A stretch of 64,000 nucleotides of DNA from Proteobacteria bacterium UBA981 (GTDB lineage Bacteria; Pseudomonadota; Gammaproteobacteria; Ga0077536): positions 1 to 64,000 of the forward strand of contig DBBP01000026.1 in assembly GCA_002292285.1 (NCBI GenBank). The letters are read 5' to 3'. Shown in pieces: positions 26,744 through 36,472 of this stretch. The notes below the pieces were generated by a model. The model did no database searches. It had not been told where the DNA came from and saw nothing but the letters and a program-made list of their open reading frames with translations. Made by a program: the position numbers and the translations under genes. Numbering within the stretch: position 1 is the stretch's first letter; each line of letters begins with the position of its first letter.

Positions 26744-28114
26744 GTGCTGTTCTCGTCGCAGATATTTATTCTGCTGTTTCTGCCGCTGGTAGTCGGTATT
26801 TTCCATTCACTGCCGGCTAGCGCTGCGCTACGACTGCACCTGCTGACGTTCGCCTCAATGGTGTTCTACGGCTGGTGGGATCCTCGATTCCTGCCCTTGC
26901 TAGTGGTCATGATTGGGGCCAACTGGCTGATCGCGCGGGCTTACTCACGCAGTGGCCGCAGTGCGCTGATTAGTATCGGCGTGGCACTAAATCTCGCGGT
27001 GCTGGGTGGCTTTAAATACGCCAATTTTTTCGCTGAGGCGGTGCTCGGAGTCATGGGTGTCGAGTTCCAGCGCTGGTCGATAATTTTGCCGCTTGGCATC
27101 AGCTTTTTTACTTTTCAGCAGATTTCCTATCTTGTCGATTTGCGCCGCGGCGAAGCGCGCGTGTATCCGTTCGCAGATTACGCCGCCTACGTAAGTTTTT
27201 TTCCGCAACTTATCGCCGGTCCAATCGTGCGGCACAATGAGCTGATCCCGCAGTTCGCGCGCCTAGCTGCGCGGATTGACGCGGAATGCGTTGCACGTGG
27301 TTTGGTACTGTTCATTCTCGGCCTGTGCAAGAAAGTCTTTTTCGCCGACGAACTGGCGCCGCTGGCCGATGCCGGCTTCGAGATTGCGGCAGCCGGGGAT
27401 CTTCCGCAAACCGCGCTCGCCTGGCAGTCTGCACTAGCTTACTCGCTGCAGCTCTATTTTGATTTCTCCAGTTACTCGGACATGGCCATGGGGCTGGCTG
27501 GATTGTTCGGATTCGATCTGCCGGTCAATTTTGATCGCCCCTATCGAGCCACCAGTATCCGCGAGTTCTGGCGCCGTTGGCACATGACTTTGTCGCGATT
27601 CTTGCGTGATTACGTCTATATACCTTTGGGGGGGAATCGCGGCGGCCGTGTGATGACCGCGGTTATCGTACTGACGACTATGTTGCTGTGCGGCCTGTGG
27701 CATGGCGCGGGATGGGCGTTCATCTTATGGGGGGGCGCTCACGGACTTGCCGTTTGCGTCAATCAACTGTGGGCCGCTGGTGGGATGAAGATGCCTGCTG
27801 GCGTTGCCTGGGCACTGACCCTGTTTTTCGTGATCGTCGCCTGGGTATTGTTCCGCGCAGAGAACCTTGCCGATGCCGCGCGTGTACTTCAGGCTATGTT
27901 CTCCAACCGGGGTGGAGTTCTCGAGCCAGTTGCCTGGTTATATATTGTCATCGGCGGACTGTTTGCCCTGCTTGGTCCGACTAACGCTGAATTTGCTCAC
28001 GGACGCTGGGTTGCTCATCGCGGTGCGGCAATTGCGCTCGGTCTGGCTCTCGTTCTGGTTGTGCTCCGTGTTGGCCAGGGGCGCGGCCTTGAGTTTATTT
28101 ACTTCCAGTTCTGA
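26744..28114 (+). CDS. MBOAT family O-acyltransferase (AlgI/DltB-like)
   Basis: A 456-residue polytopic membrane O-acyltransferase. The GTG start gives the characteristic MLFSSQIFILLFLPLVV N-terminus. Family blocks are FFPQLIAGPIVRHNEL, YFDFSSYSDMAMGLA, FWRRWHMTLSRFLRDYVYIPLGG and the catalytic histidine in LLCGLWHGAGW. Relatives such as AlgI acetylate exported polysaccharides using a donor relayed through the membrane. Its stop overlaps the start of the downstream SGNH-like partner (TGATG), matching the AlgI/AlgJ or DltB/DltD pairing. It likely decorates the polymer made by this locus. Confidence 0.93.
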   Translation: MLFSSQIFILLFLPLVVGIFHSLPASAALRLHLLTFASMVFYGWWDPRFLPLLVVMIGANWLIARAYSRSGRSALISIGVALNLAVLGGFKYANFFAEAVLGVMGVEFQRWSIILPLGISFFTFQQISYLVDLRRGEARVYPFADYAAYVSFFPQLIAGPIVRHNELIPQFARLAARIDAECVARGLVLFILGLCKKVFFADELAPLADAGFEIAAAGDLPQTALAWQSALAYSLQLYFDFSSYSDMAMGLAGLFGFDLPVNFDRPYRATSIREFWRRWHMTLSRFLRDYVYIPLGGNRGGRVMTAVIVLTTMLLCGLWHGAGWAFILWGGAHGLAVCVNQLWAAGGMKMPAGVAWALTLFFVIVAWVLFRAENLADAARVLQAMFSNRGGVLEPVAWLYIVIGGLFALLGPTNAEFAHGRWVAHRGAAIALGLALVLVVLRVGQGRGLEFIYFQF

Positions 28115-29145
28115 TGACTAACTGGCCACGCTACACGCGCACCCTGCTGTCCAGCGCCACCATCATCGGCGTGGCCGTGCTCGTTTTTATTCTGGTTATG
28201 GATCCCTATCAGAACGTGCCTTTTTCGCCGCCGTTGGACCGTGCCCCAATCAGCAGCAATCAGCGTTTCGCCTATCCGGCGATTGCCCGGGATGAAGAAT
28301 ACGACAGCCTGGTCCTGGGCACATCGACGACCAGGCTGCTAAACCCAGCCGGGCTGGCGCCAGACGCAGCGCGCTTCGCGAATTTGTCGATGAATTCCGC
28401 GACCGCGTACGAGCAAATGCGGATCCACGAGGTTTTCGTGCGTCACCATCCGGCCATGAAATACCTTGTTATCGGCATCGACGGTACGTGGTGTGATAGG
28501 TCCGTAACACCGCAACGCTACACATTCCGCGCGTTCCCGGAATGGATGTACGACGAGAATCTCTACAACGACCTCCTGTATCTATTCAACGACAAGGCGC
28601 TTGAGAATGCCGTTCGCATGCTCGAGCTTTTTCGCGGTCGACGCGAACCAAAGTACGACCGCAACGGCTACCACGACTTTTCTGCTGATTTCAATTCTCG
28701 AGATGAAGCGGGGGTGCTTGAGCGATTGGCTCCGTTGGCACGTTCGACACCTGTCCGCGCGGCCGTTCGCCCGCGGCGAGCGCGGTCGGGGAACGAATTT
28801 CCGTCTTTGGCGTCGTTGGCAGATCTGCTCGCCAGGACTCCGTCAACGACGCGAATTGTGTTGTTGCTACCGCCGCTTCATGTGCACTTTATATCGCGCA
28901 AGCGGGCACTTTTTTCGGAATGCAAAGGTAAACTGTTAGAGCGGGTACAAGGTGACCATCGAATCGATGTCCTTGATTATTTTTTCGCCTCCGAGCTGAC
29001 GAGATCCAGCCAAAACTATTGGGATATCCTCCATTTCACAAGAGCGGTCGCGCTCCTCATCGAGGACGATATCAGCAACGTTTTAGCCGGCCGCGCGCCG
29101 CACCCCCAATACGCGCGTTTCTATGGCCGCAGCGAGGCCGACTAG
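28114..29145 (+). CDS. Membrane-anchored SGNH/DltD-like partner of the MBOAT acyltransferase
   Basis: A 343-residue protein with one N-terminal membrane helix (residues 12-30) and an extracytoplasmic domain. The segment YDSLVLGTSTTRLLNP holds the Gly-Thr-Ser that resembles block I of DltD/AlgJ/AlgX-like SGNH proteins. LVIGIDGTWC and a late NYWDILHFTRAVA segment may supply the Asp and His. It starts on the base overlapping the MBOAT stop. I infer that it transfers the acyl group outside the membrane. Assignment is by context and weak motif. Confidence 0.7.
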   Translation: MTNWPRYTRTLLSSATIIGVAVLVFILVMDPYQNVPFSPPLDRAPISSNQRFAYPAIARDEEYDSLVLGTSTTRLLNPAGLAPDAARFANLSMNSATAYEQMRIHEVFVRHHPAMKYLVIGIDGTWCDRSVTPQRYTFRAFPEWMYDENLYNDLLYLFNDKALENAVRMLELFRGRREPKYDRNGYHDFSADFNSRDEAGVLERLAPLARSTPVRAAVRPRRARSGNEFPSLASLADLLARTPSTTRIVLLLPPLHVHFISRKRALFSECKGKLLERVQGDHRIDVLDYFFASELTRSSQNYWDILHFTRAVALLIEDDISNVLAGRAPHPQYARFYGRSEAD

Positions 29146-29383
29146 AGGCGCCTGACCGTTATCATTTTCAGCCTCAGTATGCTACCGTCGCGCCGGTTGA
29201 AAATGACTCCAAAGATTTCCTTATCTCCGAAGAATAGACCATTCAATCAACGCGTTAAATCCATTCTCAGGTATTTCCGAACGATTTCCCTGAGGAACGA
29301 TGCTGCCAAGTATCGGCGCTGCTTGAGCATGGTTCGGGACGGAAATCGACGCACCGCAATGCCGTTTGTGACGACGAAGGCAA

Positions 29384-30559
29384 ATGAATATTTTATTGTT
29401 CAGTCTGGCGAATTTGAGCACGTCGACTGCGGACGCAATTACAACTTTGCGGACGGCAAAATCATTGGCAGATTGCGGGCACACGGTCACCCTGGTTGCG
29501 CCATCGCAAGCCAGCAATGATTTCCCGATTGATGCCGGCAATGCGACGGTCAGCTTCCACTGGAACGTCGTAGATTTCGGCTTACCCAACACCTTCAATA
29601 CGCTCGTTCAAGTGTTTCAAGTGAGTAAGCTGTGCCGACGTGCGCAGGCTGACACGCTCTACGTTCGGGCGGCGACCTTCACGTTTCTGTTCGGTCTGTG
29701 GGGGCGACTGTCCGGGCGCGCTAAGGTGGTTGGTGAGCACCATGGCTGGTTTGAAGCTGAGCGGCGCAGTGGTGGCCAGCATCGCTGGTTCGCACCGATA
29801 GAAGGCTATTTTCAGGTTCTGGACGCGCGGATGGCCGATTGTGTCCGTACTGTCGTTCCCGGCATCCGCGAACGTCTGGTGAATCTTGGCGTCAATCCGG
29901 CGCGGGTATTCGTGGTCGGCAACGCTTGCGATACCGAACTCATCAGGCCATTACCACGCGACGTCGCACTGCGTCGCTTCGATTTGCCGGAACAGAATTT
30001 GTATCTTGGTTTCGTCGGCTCACTAACCATCTGGCAGGGGCTCGACGAAATCGTCGAAGGTGTCGGCGAGGTCGTGAAATCCCACCCCGAAGCGCGGCTG
30101 CTGATTATTGGTGATGGTCCGCAACGTGCGCAGCTCGAAGCACTTGTAGAGCGTAAATCATTGGGCGGAAACATAAGATTCTTCGGGCGTATGGACCATA
30201 GTGATATCGCCGCTGTCATGAGTTGCTTCGACATAGCGTTGATTCCGACGGCAGACGGCGAGTATCGCTCTATTGGGCGCTCACCGTTGAAGCTGCGCGA
30301 GTATGCTGCGGCTGGCCGGGTCGTGTTGGCGGCAAGAATTCCGGCGATTGAGGACCTCGAATCTGAAGCGTGGATGCATCTGTTCGATGCCGAGAATCCG
30401 AGTAATTTTGTCTCTGCGATAGACGCGCTCGCAGCGCGGCGCGACACATTCTCGGACTTGGGCCAATGTGCACGAAGGTTCGCCGAAGACAATTATGCGT
30501 GGCCAATTATCATCCGAAAGATTGTCCATCAAATAGAGTCGGCAACAGGCGCTACCTAG
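29384..30559 (+). CDS. Glycosyltransferase, GT4-like
   Basis: A 391-residue GT-B enzyme. The N-terminal domain begins MNILLFSLANLSTST and has GEHHGWFEAE. The C-terminal nucleotide-binding domain shows LYLGFVGSLTIWQGLD, LLIIGDGPQRAQLE, and an E-x7-E-like region SIGRSPLKLREYAAAGR. It is likely a retaining glycosyltransferase adding a sugar to the lipid-linked repeat unit. The 238 bp before it contain no gene. It starts a block with the acetyltransferase and fusion genes downstream. Confidence 0.85.
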   Translation: MNILLFSLANLSTSTADAITTLRTAKSLADCGHTVTLVAPSQASNDFPIDAGNATVSFHWNVVDFGLPNTFNTLVQVFQVSKLCRRAQADTLYVRAATFTFLFGLWGRLSGRAKVVGEHHGWFEAERRSGGQHRWFAPIEGYFQVLDARMADCVRTVVPGIRERLVNLGVNPARVFVVGNACDTELIRPLPRDVALRRFDLPEQNLYLGFVGSLTIWQGLDEIVEGVGEVVKSHPEARLLIIGDGPQRAQLEALVERKSLGGNIRFFGRMDHSDIAAVMSCFDIALIPTADGEYRSIGRSPLKLREYAAAGRVVLAARIPAIEDLESEAWMHLFDAENPSNFVSAIDALAARRDTFSDLGQCARRFAEDNYAWPIIIRKIVHQIESATGAT

Positions 30560-30613
30560 CGCGACCAATTTATCGTCGCCTCAAGCCGGCGATACGCGGA
30601 GAACGAAAGAACG

Positions 30614-31240
30614 ATGACGGATTCGAATTTTGTAGCCGGTAACAGCACGCACATTGATCCCGGCTGTATTGTCGGCTTGAGTTACAAAGACAACGCACCC
30701 ACGACTCGTTTGGGCGACAATTGCTTCATTCGCGCGGGCTCAATCATTTACGCCGGCGTGGTCATCGGTGACCATGTGCAAACGGGTCACCATGTGATGA
30801 TTCGCGAGAATACGAAAATCGGTAACCACGTCGTGATCGGCACTAATTCGGTGTGCGACGGCAATACAACCATCGATGCGTTCGTGAAGATAGAGTCCAA
30901 TTGCTACATCTCAACGCATTGCAGCATCGGAACGCGGGTATTTCTTGGCCCCGGTGTTGTCCTGACAAACGATCGCTACCCCCTAAAACTCCGCGACACC
31001 TACAAGCCGGAAGGCGTCATTCTGGAAGACGGTGTGACCTTGGGTGCGGGTGTGGTCGTATGTCCGGGCGTGACCATCGGTGCCGATAGTTTTGTCGCGG
31101 CCGGCGCTGTAGTGACGCGGGATATTCCGCCACGCAGCTTCGTGAAGGGCGTGCCAGGGCAGATTTCGGCATTGCCACCTGAACTCGCAGAACGCAACAT
31201 GGCGTTGTCGTGGCGCGGGTTTCTCGACCCAGATTCCTAA
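30614..31240 (+). CDS. Left-handed beta-helix acetyltransferase, WbpD-like
   Basis: A 208-residue hexapeptide-repeat acyltransferase. Repeats run from about residue 15 to 170, with isoleucine/valine-led hexapeptides (for example VVIGDHVQTGHHVMI) and a loop TNDRYPLKLR before the C-terminal ALPPELAERN. In WbpD/WlbB-type enzymes this fold N-acetylates the 3-amino group of UDP-GlcNAc3NA. The next gene encodes the fused dehydrogenase-aminotransferase that would make that amino sugar. The substrate is inferred from context. Confidence 0.85.
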   Translation: MTDSNFVAGNSTHIDPGCIVGLSYKDNAPTTRLGDNCFIRAGSIIYAGVVIGDHVQTGHHVMIRENTKIGNHVVIGTNSVCDGNTTIDAFVKIESNCYISTHCSIGTRVFLGPGVVLTNDRYPLKLRDTYKPEGVILEDGVTLGAGVVVCPGVTIGADSFVAAGAVVTRDIPPRSFVKGVPGQISALPPELAERNMALSWRGFLDPDS

Positions 31241-31296
31241 GCGGCGAAGGCTCGGCAAGAAATTTTTTTACCAGTGCAGCGTTGGATTACAGAGTA

Positions 31297-33396
31297 TTGA
31301 AAATCGGACTCATCGGGTGCGGAAAACAAGCACCAAAACATATTTCCGGATTGGCCAAACAAGCTGATGTTGAACTCGTCGTTTGCGACATCAACGCCGA
31401 GCGAGCGCGTGCCGTCGGCGAGAAATTCTCACTCGCATGGACCGACGACGTAGCAGGATTGCTTGCCGATGGCGACATTACTGCCGTTGACATTGCAACC
31501 CCGACTATGTCGCATGCGCCACTGGTTCTCCAGGCGATTGAGAATGGCAAACACTTCTTCTGCGAAAAGCCACTTTGCCAGAATCTCGATGAAGCGCGGC
31601 TGATTGCGGACACCTGCGCGAAGAAAGGCCTGATCGGCATGGTCGGATATGTTTATCGTTATGCGCCAGTATTCGAAACGGGTCACGCGTTGCTACATCC
31701 AGATACGACACGAGATCATGTGCTGGGTGAGCCGGTCTCAGCGTGGTTCCGTATCGGCGGCCGCGGTGACCACGAATTGTGGAAGCACAAGAAAGAGTCG
31801 TCCGGTGGCGCAACTTCGGAAATGCTGGTCCATATGCTTGATTTGGCCATCTGGTACTTCGGGGCAGCAAAGTCGGCTCAATTGCTCGCCCACGAACTAC
31901 GGCGTCCAATCAGACACATCGCCGGCGCTGACGTTACCGTTGACGCCGAGGATTTCGTACTGGCGCGATTCGAGATGGAGAACGGCGGATCGGTGTTTAT
32001 CCAGTCTGACTTGCTGACGCCGGCGTTTTCTCAGCACGTAGAGATGCAGTTTGAACGCGGCACATTTTTGGGATCAATCCAGGCGGACTCGCCATCGTTT
32101 GTATTCGCGACCGCGAAATGTGACGACTACGAAGCCGGCAAAACACCGCTCGAGTTTGGACCGGTCAACCTGTTTGAACGCCAAATGGGCGCTTTTTGCG
32201 AGCACGTGCGCAGCGGCACGCCGCTGTCGCGGAATTCGGTCGAAGATTCTTTAAAAGTAATGGAAGCACTCGAAATGCTTCGACAACAATGGGGTGATGC
32301 GGTGATTGGGATATCAGATACGAGTCTGACCGAGAACGAAATCGAGGCAGCTATCAAGGTCCTGCGCTCGGGCATGCTGCGCCAGGGCAAGGAGAGCGAT
32401 GCGTTCGAAGAGGAGTTCGCAGAGAAAGTCGGCGCCGCTCACGCGGTTACGTGTGCCAATGGCTCAGCGGCATTGCATCTGGCCTACCTTGCCGCACTTG
32501 AGCCGGGTGACGAGGTCCTGGTTCCTGCGTTTACCTTCATCGCTACCGGCAGCATGGCCTCGATCATGGGGGCGAAACCGATTTTTTGTGATGTTGACCC
32601 GAACACATTTTTACTCGACCTCGATGACGCAAGATCGAAGATTACTGCAAAGACGAAAGGCATCGCGCCAGTCCACCTGTTTGGCAACCCGTGCGATATA
32701 GACGCCGTGCAACAATTTGCTGCGGATCACGGCCTGAAGATCTTCTGGGATGCTGCACAGAGTCATGGGGCGACTCATCAGCAACGTGACGTCGGTAGCT
32801 TCGACGATTTCGTCTGTTATTCGTTTTACCCTTCCAAGAATATGTTTGTCGGCGAAGGCGGCATGGTGTGTACGAATAATGCCGAGTACGAGAACAAGCT
32901 GCGTTACTTACGCAGTCACGGCCAGACTGGCAAGTACCACCACACAAGCCTTGGGTTAAATTACCGACTGACTGATATGGAAGCGGCCATCGGTCGGGAG
33001 CAGCTAAAACGACTGGACAGCATGCTGGCGAGTCGGCGGCGTAACGCGCAACGGATGTGCGCGGGGCTCGATGGCATCGATGGCATCACGGCACAAACAG
33101 TCACTGCCGGCGGTGACCATGCCTGGCATCAGTTCTGTGTGTTGGTGGATAAGCGCGAATTTGGCTGCGACCGCGACGCCTTGTCCGCGCATCTTAAAAC
33201 TGAAGGGGTAATGAGTGGGATTCACTATCCTCGTGGCTTGCATCAGCAGCCCATTTTTGAAGAGCTTTACGGCAAAAGCCAGCTTCCGGTAACGGAAGAT
33301 TTGTCCGAGCGGATTCTCGCCCTGCCTATTCACCATAGCCTGGTTGATGCAGATATTGACGGGGTCCTTGCGGCGATTGCCAAGATCGCGTCCTAG
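31297..33396 (+). CDS. Fused sugar 3-dehydrogenase and PLP aminotransferase (WbpB-WbpE-like)
   Basis: One uninterrupted chain of about 700 residues joins two enzymes that are usually separate. In the numbering of the longest frame (GTG 31210) residues 31-365 are a Gfo/Idh/MocA oxidoreductase with IGLIGCGKQ and catalytic Lys120 in FCEKPLC. Residues 370-728 are a DegT/DnrJ/EryC1 aminotransferase with TCANGSAALHLA, WDAAQSHGA and the PLP lysine Lys542 in YPSKNMFVGEGG. The junction is near 32317. The start is uncertain: TTG 31297 or TTG 31282 fit the family, GTG 31210 overlaps the previous gene. It would oxidise C3 of UDP-GlcNAcA and transaminate it. Confidence 0.9.
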   Translation: MKIGLIGCGKQAPKHISGLAKQADVELVVCDINAERARAVGEKFSLAWTDDVAGLLADGDITAVDIATPTMSHAPLVLQAIENGKHFFCEKPLCQNLDEARLIADTCAKKGLIGMVGYVYRYAPVFETGHALLHPDTTRDHVLGEPVSAWFRIGGRGDHELWKHKKESSGGATSEMLVHMLDLAIWYFGAAKSAQLLAHELRRPIRHIAGADVTVDAEDFVLARFEMENGGSVFIQSDLLTPAFSQHVEMQFERGTFLGSIQADSPSFVFATAKCDDYEAGKTPLEFGPVNLFERQMGAFCEHVRSGTPLSRNSVEDSLKVMEALEMLRQQWGDAVIGISDTSLTENEIEAAIKVLRSGMLRQGKESDAFEEEFAEKVGAAHAVTCANGSAALHLAYLAALEPGDEVLVPAFTFIATGSMASIMGAKPIFCDVDPNTFLLDLDDARSKITAKTKGIAPVHLFGNPCDIDAVQQFAADHGLKIFWDAAQSHGATHQQRDVGSFDDFVCYSFYPSKNMFVGEGGMVCTNNAEYENKLRYLRSHGQTGKYHHTSLGLNYRLTDMEAAIGREQLKRLDSMLASRRRNAQRMCAGLDGIDGITAQTVTAGGDHAWHQFCVLVDKREFGCDRDALSAHLKTEGVMSGIHYPRGLHQQPIFEELYGKSQLPVTEDLSERILALPIHHSLVDADIDGVLAAIAKIAS

Positions 33397-33402
33397 GCGA
33401 AC

Positions 33403-33442
33403 ACTTCGGGCGGTGATGCCGGCTTGTTGCAGCGCCCGAAGT
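33403..33442. terminator. 10-bp inverted repeat between convergent genes
   Basis: ACTTCGGGCG (33403-33412) and CGCCCGAAGT (33433-33442) are perfect inverted copies with a 20-nt loop. They sit just after the fusion gene stop and touch the stop codon of the convergent glycosyltransferase. It is a likely bidirectional transcription end, without a strong T-run. Confidence 0.5.
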
Positions 33443-34773
33443 TATCCGCGTTTTCGGTTGTCGCAGATGCGAGCAAGCGCTGCGCAATAGTCGAGGCTTT
33501 CGGTCTCCCAACACAGGGCATCGGCGGCGCGGTCAAGACGCTCTCTCAGCGCAGGCTGGCCGGTCCGTTCGAGCAAAGACCGAATCGCGCTGGCAATCTC
33601 GTTCGGTTTCTGGGGATCGAAGACTTCGCCGATGCCGAACCCCGCGACGATGGCCTGCATATCCGGCGAGGCAGACACGGCTACGGGTAAGCGGGCCATA
33701 ATCATTTCGAAAAAACGATTGGGTAGCGAGTAGAAATTATTCATGCTCGTATTGAGGAAAGGGATAACGCCGACATCGGCGCCGGCGATATAACGGATCA
33801 GCTCGTCAGGCGGGACCGGCGACAGAAAATGGAGCCGCTCCGATAGACCGAGTCCGCGGCCTAAATCCAGCATTGCCTGTTGATACCCTGGAACGTTGCT
33901 GGACCCGAGAATCACGGCGTGGATTTCCTGACCAAGCATCGATAACGCCTGAATAAATTCCTCGACGCCTCGTCCGGGCAGGAATGAACTCATATACAGT
34001 ACAACGCGATCTGTATCCGCCAGTTTGGCGCTCCCGCGTAAACTCGACTCTGAAAATCTTTGTTCGTGCCAGCGGCAATTGCGCACGACAACTGGCGTGG
34101 CTATCGCATATCGCTTAACCATCCATTGCTGCATCGACGGACCAATCGAGAAACTCAAATCAGCGCGGCGGATAATGCGTGCCTCGGCTGCGGACTCGAA
34201 ACGTCGCAGCGTTCGCTGCAGGGGGGTGTTGTGGAAAGTAGACCGGTCATCAACAAACTCAACGGCGTCATACACAAGCAGCGCATTGGATATTCTGGAG
34301 AGACTTCTGGCGCCCCGCAGAGCGGGGGCATCGTGGGCCTGAATCACCTCGAATCGGTGTTGCGCGAGTGCTCGCGTGCTCGCGCGAGCGAAGAGCATGC
34401 TGTTAATTGTGTGACCAAAAGGCAAAACGATAAATCGGGCGGCGCGCACGATGGCGCTGGATATCGATGCCAGCAGACGAGGGCTATTGTCCTTCGAAGG
34501 CGCGGCGACGAATGCAGCTGATTCGGACTCAGTGGGCGACGGCCGTTTTCGGCGTAGCAGTCGCTCGAGGCGCCGCAGTGGGCGAGGCAGCGTGACCTGC
34601 ACATACTCGATGTCCTCAAGACCACGTGAATCCGGACGTTCCAGGGCCGCGATTGTTACCCGCCATCCTGACGCTTGCAGGCTCAAGGCTTGCCGAGACA
34701 CGCGGGTGTTCCAGCGAAGATTTTTGGCCGCCAGCAGACAGATTCGTTGGTGGGTTTTAGGAGTCGATTTCAT
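33442..34773 (-). CDS. Glycosyltransferase, GT4-like
   Basis: A 443-residue GT-B enzyme. The N-terminal domain begins RICLLAAKNLRWNTRVSRQA, with YDAVEFVDDRS. The C-terminal domain includes VVLYMSSFLPGRGVEEFIQAL, AVILGSSNVPGYQQ and a final NNFYSLPNRFFEMIMARLPV that holds the donor-binding acidic region. A long insert (residues 75-115) is low in conservation. It lies opposite to its neighbours and ends against the fusion gene's terminator, so it is separately transcribed. It probably adds a sugar to the repeat unit. Confidence 0.82.
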   Translation of the reverse strand: MKSTPKTHQRICLLAAKNLRWNTRVSRQALSLQASGWRVTIAALERPDSRGLEDIEYVQVTLPRPLRRLERLLRRKRPSPTESESAAFVAAPSKDNSPRLLASISSAIVRAARFIVLPFGHTINSMLFARASTRALAQHRFEVIQAHDAPALRGARSLSRISNALLVYDAVEFVDDRSTFHNTPLQRTLRRFESAAEARIIRRADLSFSIGPSMQQWMVKRYAIATPVVVRNCRWHEQRFSESSLRGSAKLADTDRVVLYMSSFLPGRGVEEFIQALSMLGQEIHAVILGSSNVPGYQQAMLDLGRGLGLSERLHFLSPVPPDELIRYIAGADVGVIPFLNTSMNNFYSLPNRFFEMIMARLPVAVSASPDMQAIVAGFGIGEVFDPQKPNEIASAIRSLLERTGQPALRERLDRAADALCWETESLDYCAALARICDNRKRG

Positions 34774-34988
34774 TCACTGGGAATTGGTGCCGCTGCACTG
34801 GCCAGCGTCCGCTACGCGGCAATGGTGGGATAACATGGCGGCCATTCTAACGCTAGAATATGGCCTCCGCAGGTACCTGATTACGGCTGTGCCCGCGGGC
34901 ACTGTATCGAAACGCAACGGCTATTCGTACCCGATGCCATTTTGCATCGTCGAGGCAAATCAACATGCCCAGCGACCTTTAGATTTCG

Positions 34989-36368
34989 ATGACAGCTGAC
35001 CAACCCAGCCCCTTGCGCGTATTGATGGCGCCGCAAAATTTCGCCGATCAGCCGATGGCGCTGGTCCGCGCATTACGCAAGAAGGGATTCGATGCCCATC
35101 AGATCCATTACACGGCACATGGGGTTCATCCACTCGGTTACGCGCTCGATCGTGCCATCGAGATTGAGGATCTGGATATCAGGAAACAACTTGAGGTGCT
35201 GGAGCAGTGCCTGGAGGAAGGTTTCGATATTTACCATTTCTGGCAGCGTTCGTTACTCCATGACCGACCGCTACGTGGGTTGACCGGGCTGGACCTGCCG
35301 TTGATTAAGGCGCGCGACGCGAGCATATTTCACCGCTTCACAGGCGCAGACTTGCGCATGTCGGAGAAGGACCGCAGCTTTAACAAATTCAGCCCTTACC
35401 ATTACGGATACACGAATCCGTTCGACGAGAAAAGACAAGCAGCCTATCTCGACTTCCTTAAGGACTACGTTGAGACGTTTTTCGTACAGGACCCCGAGAT
35501 GGCTCAATTCTTCCCGGACGCCAGAATTCTTCCACGTGGCCTTGAACTGGACAATTGGCAGCCGATCGGAATCCAAGCATCCGAGCGCCCTTTAATCGTA
35601 CACGCGCCCAGCAATCCGTTGGTCAAGGGGTCCCGATTTATCATGGAGGCTGTCGAGCAGCTTCAGCGCGAAAATCTCAGTTTTGAATTCAAACAACTTG
35701 ACCGTGTGCCTCACGAGCAAGCGCGTGAGTGGTACGAGAAAGCAGACATCATCGTCGACCAGATTCTCATCGGGGCTACTGGCGTTTTAACACTCGAAGC
35801 CTGGGCTCTCGCCAAGCCCTGTGTGACTTTTTTACGTGAAGACTTGTTCCAGTCGTTTTATCAGACGTCTGATCTGCCGGTTGCGAATGCGACACCAGAC
35901 ACAATCACGACAGTATTGCGAAACTTGATAAAGGATTTCGAATGGCGTGAGGACCTCGCGCGACGAGGCCGTGAAACGGTGGAGAAGTTCCACAACATTA
36001 ACGATATTGCCGACCAGTATGCTTCGATATGTGAGCAGGCGCGTATCGGTCGCACCCTATCGAAGCAGGACACCGCCGATGTGCGATTTTTACGGCAGGG
36101 AATTGCGTCTGGCATTGACGACAAACCCGCGCGTTTGAGTTTCGAATTGGGGATGGCGCGCCAGCATCCGAAATTGGCCGCTCTGGGTGGCAGATACTTC
36201 AGTCTGCAACAACAGTTCTTCGCGGTGTTGTTGCGAATGCAGGTTCGATTGATTCGCACGGTCATTGTCGCCGCTATCTGGCTGGCAGGGCGCGTTAGAG
36301 CCGTATTGGGAAAGGATCGTACGCAGGCCGAGGCGGCGGGCACAGGCAGGAAAAACGACAATCAGTAG
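34989..36368 (+). CDS. Glycosyltransferase-like GT-B protein, paralogue of the gene at 42725
   Basis: A 459-residue protein with a GT4-like C-terminal half (LIVHAPSNPLVKGSRFIMEA, ILIGATGVLTLEAWALAKP). The N-terminal part shares distinctive phrases with the minus-strand gene at 42725-43949: VLMAPQNF, GFDIYHFWQRS, HRFTGADLR, HYGYTNPFDE and FVQDPEMAQFFPDA. The two clearly share ancestry. It has an extra C-terminal region with a hydrophobic stretch (about residues 405-440) that could bind the membrane. Donor and acceptor are unknown. ATG 34989 is preceded by 215 bp without a gene. Confidence 0.8.
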   Translation: MTADQPSPLRVLMAPQNFADQPMALVRALRKKGFDAHQIHYTAHGVHPLGYALDRAIEIEDLDIRKQLEVLEQCLEEGFDIYHFWQRSLLHDRPLRGLTGLDLPLIKARDASIFHRFTGADLRMSEKDRSFNKFSPYHYGYTNPFDEKRQAAYLDFLKDYVETFFVQDPEMAQFFPDARILPRGLELDNWQPIGIQASERPLIVHAPSNPLVKGSRFIMEAVEQLQRENLSFEFKQLDRVPHEQAREWYEKADIIVDQILIGATGVLTLEAWALAKPCVTFLREDLFQSFYQTSDLPVANATPDTITTVLRNLIKDFEWREDLARRGRETVEKFHNINDIADQYASICEQARIGRTLSKQDTADVRFLRQGIASGIDDKPARLSFELGMARQHPKLAALGGRYFSLQQQFFAVLLRMQVRLIRTVIVAAIWLAGRVRAVLGKDRTQAEAAGTGRKNDNQ

Positions 36369-36472
36369 GCTTGGTTCCTGGTCACCTATCATGATGTTTC
36401 GGGCACAGTCGCGCACAGTGACGTTGTTATGACCGTGGTCGTGAGCAAAATACTAACTAGCGCAGCGCATCT

